Origin: Oceanospirillum sanctuarii
GTDB taxonomy: Bacteria; Pseudomonadota; Gammaproteobacteria; Pseudomonadales; Halomonadaceae
NCBI RefSeq assembly: GCF_002150805.1
Contig: NZ_MTBA01000004.1
Coordinates: 558,001 to 622,000, forward strand
Direction of reading: 5' to 3'
DNA length: 64,000 nt
Shown here: positions 60,440 to 64,000 of the stretch, one piece after another
How positions within the stretch are numbered: the stretch's first letter is position 1
How the letters are laid out: every line of letters begins with the position of its first letter
Notes under the pieces: model-generated
Seen by the model: only the letters and a program-made list of their open reading frames with translations
What the model was told of the DNA's origin: nothing
The model's database searches: none
Program-made: the position numbers and the translations under genes

Positions 60440-61709
60440 GTTTCGCTCTTTCTTTCTCGTAAAATTCAGCTTTGTGACGGGTTTCCTGATCGATCCGCAA
60501 ACAGATCGCCACCATGACACAACTGATCAGAAGACTACTGCCGCCATAGCTCATAAAGGGCAAAGTTAACCCCTTGGTCGGCAGTAAACCGGTATTCACA
60601 CCGATGTTAATAAAGGTTTGTGCGGCAATCACCAGAGCTAAACCAAAAGCGATATAGCAATGGAAGAGCAGCTTTTGCTCGCCGGCTTTGCGGGCAATAA
60701 CGAACATGCGATAGACCAGCAGACCATAGACAAAGAGGGTCAGTAACGCCCCTAACAGGCCAAGTTCTTCTGCCAGAATGGCAAAAACAAAATCGGTATG
60801 AGCCTCCGGCAGATAGAAAAGCTTCTGCACACTGTTACCCAAACCTAAGCCATCCCAGCCACCACGACCAAAAGCGATCAGAGCCTGAGTTAGCTGATAA
60901 CCGGAGTCAAACTGCGCCGCCCAGGGATCAAAATAGGTGGTCAGACGCTTCATACGATAAGGCTGCATCAGCGCAATAAAGCCAGCAAGTGCAATGGTAC
61001 TGCTCATCAGAATGATAAAGCGCTTCATGCCAACCCCTGACAGGAAGAGCATCCCCAACATACTGCCAAGGATGACCACGGTAGCCCCGTAATCCGGCTC
61101 CATAATCAGAAGCAAGCCCATAAAACCCATCACCGCCAGAGGCTTCATAAACCCAGACCAGTGTTCACGCACTTCGTTCAGACGGCGCACCAGATAGCCG
61201 GAGAGATAAACCACCATAAAGAGCTTGGCCAGCTCTGAAGCCTGCAGGTTAACAATACCTAATGAGATCCAGCGGGAGCTGCCATTCACTTCCCGGCCAA
61301 TGCCAGGAACAAGAACAGCTATCAGCAGCAGGAAGGCGATCAGCAACAACGCGAAGCTGTTGTCATACCACCAGCGAATCGGCACCAGAGCGATAACCAG
61401 CCCAAGCCCTAACCCCATCAGCAGGTAGATACCGTGACGGATACTGAAAAAGAAAGGATTACCGTAGCGACTACCAGCGATCTCCATCGATGCAGAAGTC
61501 ACCATCAGCCAACCCAGGAAAAGCAGAAACAGCGCAGAGAACAGCAACCAACCATCAATGCGGCGGGTCATCTCTTTATTGACATGAACCAGATTGAGCA
61601 GAGCCAAGAGAGGTTTCAACGCCTGATAGGTAGCCTGCGAAAGCTGTTGCAGTTTCTCAGAGCTTCGCTGCCACCATTCAGCTAATTGCTGCTTGCGATC
61701 AACCTGCAC
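60417..61709 (-). CDS. ftsW: Peptidoglycan glycosyltransferase FtsW
   Basis: SEDS-family septal glycan polymerase. The 430 residues contain about ten membrane helices and the family signatures GRGGWDGLGLGNSVQKLFYLPEAH region (conserved extracytoplasmic loop with the catalytic Asp) and LPTKGLTLPFMSYGG near the end. A GTG start at 61709 with AAGGA eight bases upstream gives a 46-residue cytoplasmic N-terminal stretch before the first helix, longer than in Pseudomonas; ATG at residue 47 is a less supported option. It overlaps murD by 11 bases. Confidence 0.96.
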   Translation of the reverse strand: MQVDRKQQLAEWWQRSSEKLQQLSQATYQALKPLLALLNLVHVNKEMTRRIDGWLLFSALFLLFLGWLMVTSASMEIAGSRYGNPFFFSIRHGIYLLMGLGLGLVIALVPIRWWYDNSFALLLIAFLLLIAVLVPGIGREVNGSSRWISLGIVNLQASELAKLFMVVYLSGYLVRRLNEVREHWSGFMKPLAVMGFMGLLLIMEPDYGATVVILGSMLGMLFLSGVGMKRFIILMSSTIALAGFIALMQPYRMKRLTTYFDPWAAQFDSGYQLTQALIAFGRGGWDGLGLGNSVQKLFYLPEAHTDFVFAILAEELGLLGALLTLFVYGLLVYRMFVIARKAGEQKLLFHCYIAFGLALVIAAQTFINIGVNTGLLPTKGLTLPFMSYGGSSLLISCVMVAICLRIDQETRHKAEFYEKERAKHVQRYSR

Positions 61710-63033
61710 GGCAAAGATCCTTCACAGCTGCGGCGAACACCTGACCACGCACGATATAGCTTTTGAACATATCCCAGCTCGCACATGCCGGAGACAGCAA
61801 CACCTGATCACCAGACTCTGCCAGCTTAACTGACTGAGCAACTGCTTCTTCCATCGAGGAAACCTGATAAACCGGCGTATCTGCCTTGAGGGCTTCAGCG
61901 ATCAGATTGGCATCACGGCCAATCAGAACCACGGCTTTGCAGTGCTCCGCCACTGGCTCAGCTAACTCATCAAAGGCTGCGCCTTTACCATCACCACCGG
62001 CAATCAGAATGATAGGGCCGTCAACCCCCAGACCATTCAGTGCGGCAACGGTTGCACCAACATTGGTGCCTTTGGAGTCATCGATATACTTAACGCCATC
62101 ATGTTCGTGCACCAGCTGACAGCGGTGATCCAGCCCCTGGAAATCTTTCAGGGCTTCCAGCATCGCTGCCATAGGAATACCTGCGCCCTGCCCCAAAGCC
62201 AGTGCAGACAACGCATTGATCTGACCATGACGACCACTTAATGAGATCTCATCAACAGTAATCAGCAGCTCATCACCCTGAGCAAGCCACAGCTTGCCCT
62301 CATGAGAACACAGGCCAAACTGACCGTCTTCCGGCTGATCCAGACCAAAGCTTACCAGTCCGCTCTTAAACTCATGCACCGGTAGAGTTGCTTCATCCTC
62401 GCGATTGGTTACCGCAAGCTTGCAGCCGGTGTAGATACGCTGCTTCGCGAGGCCATACTCCAGCATATCCGGATAACGATCCAGATGGTCAGCACTTAAA
62501 TTCAGAATGGTTGCCGCCTGAGCACGCAGGCTATGAGTGGTTTCAAGCTGAAACGAGGAAAGCTCAAGCACATATAGGGCTTTTTCACCCTCAGCCAGAA
62601 GATCAAGTACCGGCAGGCCAATATTGCCGCCAACACCAACATCGATTCCGGCTTTTTTCGCCATGTGGCCGACAAGGCTGGTCACGGTACTTTTTGCATT
62701 GGATCCGGTGATCGCGATAACAGGAGCAGAAACTTCGCGGGCAAACAGCTCGACATCACCAATGACAGGAACCCCCGCATCCATCGCTTTGGCAATGGCT
62801 GGTTCACTGATCGCAATCCCCGGGCTGACCACCAGCTGCGAAGCTTCGCAAAGCAGTCCCGCATCCAATGGTCCAAGCCAGAGCTCGACATCAGGAAATT
62901 CCTGCTCGATCTCAGCCAGCCCCGGAGGATTAAAACGTGTATCCGCAATAGCGAAACGCTCTCCCTTGCTTGCCAGATAACGGGCACAGGACACGCCAGT
63001 CTGACCTAAACCTATCACTACGCTATGGGACAC
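61699..63033 (-). CDS. murD: UDP-N-acetylmuramoylalanine-D-glutamate ligase MurD
   Basis: Adds D-glutamate to UDP-MurNAc-L-Ala. The 444 residues start with VIGLGQTGVSCARYL (UDP-binding fold) and contain the ATP loop ITGSNAKSTVTSL, the HRCQLV and DDSKGTN motifs of the Mur ligases, and a normal C-terminal domain. The start is GTG (63033) with AGAGG upstream; an ATG nearby is out of frame. It is followed by ftsW with overlap, but lies 137 bases from mraY. Confidence 0.97.
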   Translation of the reverse strand: MSHSVVIGLGQTGVSCARYLASKGERFAIADTRFNPPGLAEIEQEFPDVELWLGPLDAGLLCEASQLVVSPGIAISEPAIAKAMDAGVPVIGDVELFAREVSAPVIAITGSNAKSTVTSLVGHMAKKAGIDVGVGGNIGLPVLDLLAEGEKALYVLELSSFQLETTHSLRAQAATILNLSADHLDRYPDMLEYGLAKQRIYTGCKLAVTNREDEATLPVHEFKSGLVSFGLDQPEDGQFGLCSHEGKLWLAQGDELLITVDEISLSGRHGQINALSALALGQGAGIPMAAMLEALKDFQGLDHRCQLVHEHDGVKYIDDSKGTNVGATVAALNGLGVDGPIILIAGGDGKGAAFDELAEPVAEHCKAVVLIGRDANLIAEALKADTPVYQVSSMEEAVAQSVKLAESGDQVLLSPACASWDMFKSYIVRGQVFAAAVKDLCRAG

Positions 63034-63170
63034 TTTGCCATCCTCTCAGTCACAGTCTGCGGCCAAACTTTTCGTTATGACCTGCCGTTTATAGATCTTC
63101 GCGTATCAACCTCCTGTTAATACGCATTAACTCAATACGTTTTTTTGCCGTAAATTCTTTATTGATGCAA

Positions 63171-64000
63171 TTAACGCAGCTTCAGGGTCGCAAGGCCGAT
63201 CAGGACCAGTACAACGGTGATGATCCAGAAGCGAACGATAACACGAGGTTCCGGCCAGCCTTTCAGCTCAAAATGGTGATGAATCGGAGCCATACGGAAA
63301 ATCCGTCGCCCTGTCAGCTTAAAGGAAGCCACCTGCAGAATAACGGAGACCGTCTCCATCACAAAGACACCGCCCATGATAAACAGCACTATCTCCTGAC
63401 GCACGATAACCGCCACAACGCCCAGTGCTGCACCTAGTGCCAGAGCACCTACATCACCCATAAAGACCTGAGCCGGATAGGTGTTAAACCACAGGAAACC
63501 AAGGCCCGCACCCGCAATAGTGGCACAGAACACCAGAAGCTCACCGGAACCGGCAATATAAGGAATTTTCAGGTAGGTTGAAAACTCGGTATTACCCGAG
63601 GCATAAGCAAACACACCCAATGCCGAAGCCACCATCACCGTCGGTAGAATCGCCAGGCCGTCCAGACCATCGGTCAGGTTAACCGCATTACTGGTACCCA
63701 CAATCACAAAGTAGGTCAGCACGACAAAGAAGATGCCCATTTCCCAGCTGAAGTCTTTCAGGAAAGGCAGAATCAGAGAGGTCTCAGCAACTGTTGGCGC
63801 GGTCTGAAACAGGAAAATAGCCGCACCGAAACCCGCGACCGACTGCCAGAAATACTTCCACTTAGCCGGCAAACCACGGGAGTTCTTCTCAACCACCTTA
63901 CGGTAATCATCCACCCAACCTACGGCACCAAACATCAGAGTTACAACCAATACAACCCAGACATAACGATTGGTTAGATCACCCCACAGCAAGGTACTGA
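63171..64000 (-). CDS. mraY: Phospho-MurNAc-pentapeptide transferase MraY, 5' end outside the window
   Basis: Integral membrane enzyme that makes lipid I from UDP-MurNAc-pentapeptide and undecaprenyl phosphate. About 276 C-terminal codons of roughly 360 are present; the open frame continues past base 64000, so the in-frame ATG at 63992 is not the start. Visible motifs are WVDDYRKV (catalytic Asp pair), [13 protein letters not shown] and [11 protein letters not shown], and the C-terminal [13 protein letters not shown]. It is the first of the minus-strand mraY-murD-ftsW-murG-murC run in this window. Confidence 0.97.
   Translation of the reverse strand, partial: STLLWGDLTNRYVWVVLVVTLMFGAVGWVDDYRKVVEKNSRGLPAKWKYFWQSVAGFGAAIFLFQTAPTVAETSLILPFLKDFSWEMGIFFVVLTYFVIVGTSNAVNLTDGLDGLAILPTVMVASALGVFAYASGNTEFSTYLKIPYIAGSGELLVFCATIAGAGLGFLWFNTYPAQVFMGDVGALALGAALGVVAVIVRQEIVLFIMGGVFVMETVSVILQVASFKLTGRRIFRMAPIHHHFELKGWPEPRVIVRFWIITVVLVLIGLATLKLR

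Overview
The window is a stretch of gammaproteobacterial core chromosome. Gene content, gene order and protein motifs point to a marine Oceanospirillales-type bacterium (Oceanospirillaceae or a close relative): many blocks follow the order known from Pseudomonas (algU-mucABCD-lepA, gyrA-serC-pheA-hisC-tyrA/aroA-cmk-rpsA, pilA/pilBCD-coaE-yacG, and the dcw cluster mraY to lpxC followed by secA and argJ), but they are joined differently here. This assignment is inference from gene order; no rRNA gene is present. I found no tRNA, insertion sequence, phage gene, CRISPR array or other obvious mobile element.

Layout. 1-6301 (minus): the envelope-stress operon algU/rpoE, mucA/rseA, mucB/rseB, mucC/rseC, mucD, then a terminator and lepA (cut by the window edge). 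6732-9058: nadB facing ygfX-sdhE. 9324-12029: ihfB, lapA, lapB, with pyrF converging. 12224-17260: comEA, an SDR oxidoreductase, fxsA, the groES-groEL operon with a sigma-32-like promoter, and trmJ. 17367-21359 (minus): a three-gene unit of an NHL-repeat protein, an 81-residue orphan and a Cache chemoreceptor; this is the least explained part of the window. 21647-32913 (minus): rpsA, cmk, a tyrA-aroA fusion, hisC, pheA, serC, gyrA. 33202-39475: a second chemoreceptor (minus), then rdgC, an unusual acyltransferase, a CDF metal exporter and a small orphan (plus). 39585-45625: dinB-like gene and pilA (minus) divergent from pilB-pilC-pilD-coaE-yacG. 45797-51960 (minus): a Nudix/ThiE-like fusion, argJ, secA, an M23 peptidase. 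52028: dciA-like gene (plus). 52557-64000 (minus): lpxC, ftsZ, ftsA, ftsQ, ddlB, murC, murG, ftsW, murD and mraY (cut by the window edge).

How the genes work together. Most of the window builds and protects the cell envelope: peptidoglycan precursor synthesis and division (mraY to ftsZ), LPS synthesis and its control (lpxC, lapAB), protein export (secA), a periplasmic stress circuit (algU, rseABC, mucD) and type IV pili (pilABCD). The rest is core metabolism (aromatic amino acids, serine, NAD, pyrimidine, arginine, CoA), translation and folding (lepA, rpsA, trmJ, groESL), and DNA topology (gyrA and its inhibitor yacG, ihfB, rdgC, dciA).

I did not find a clear new defence or mobile system. 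The best candidate for something undescribed is the NHL protein / 81-aa protein / chemoreceptor operon, which sits directly downstream of rpsA, where ihfB lies in Pseudomonas and Escherichia. Smaller points include a shared terminator that contains the end of ygfX, a dinB-like gene six bases after pilA, a Nudix protein with a degenerate ThiE-like domain, and an acyltransferase with a shifted catalytic motif.
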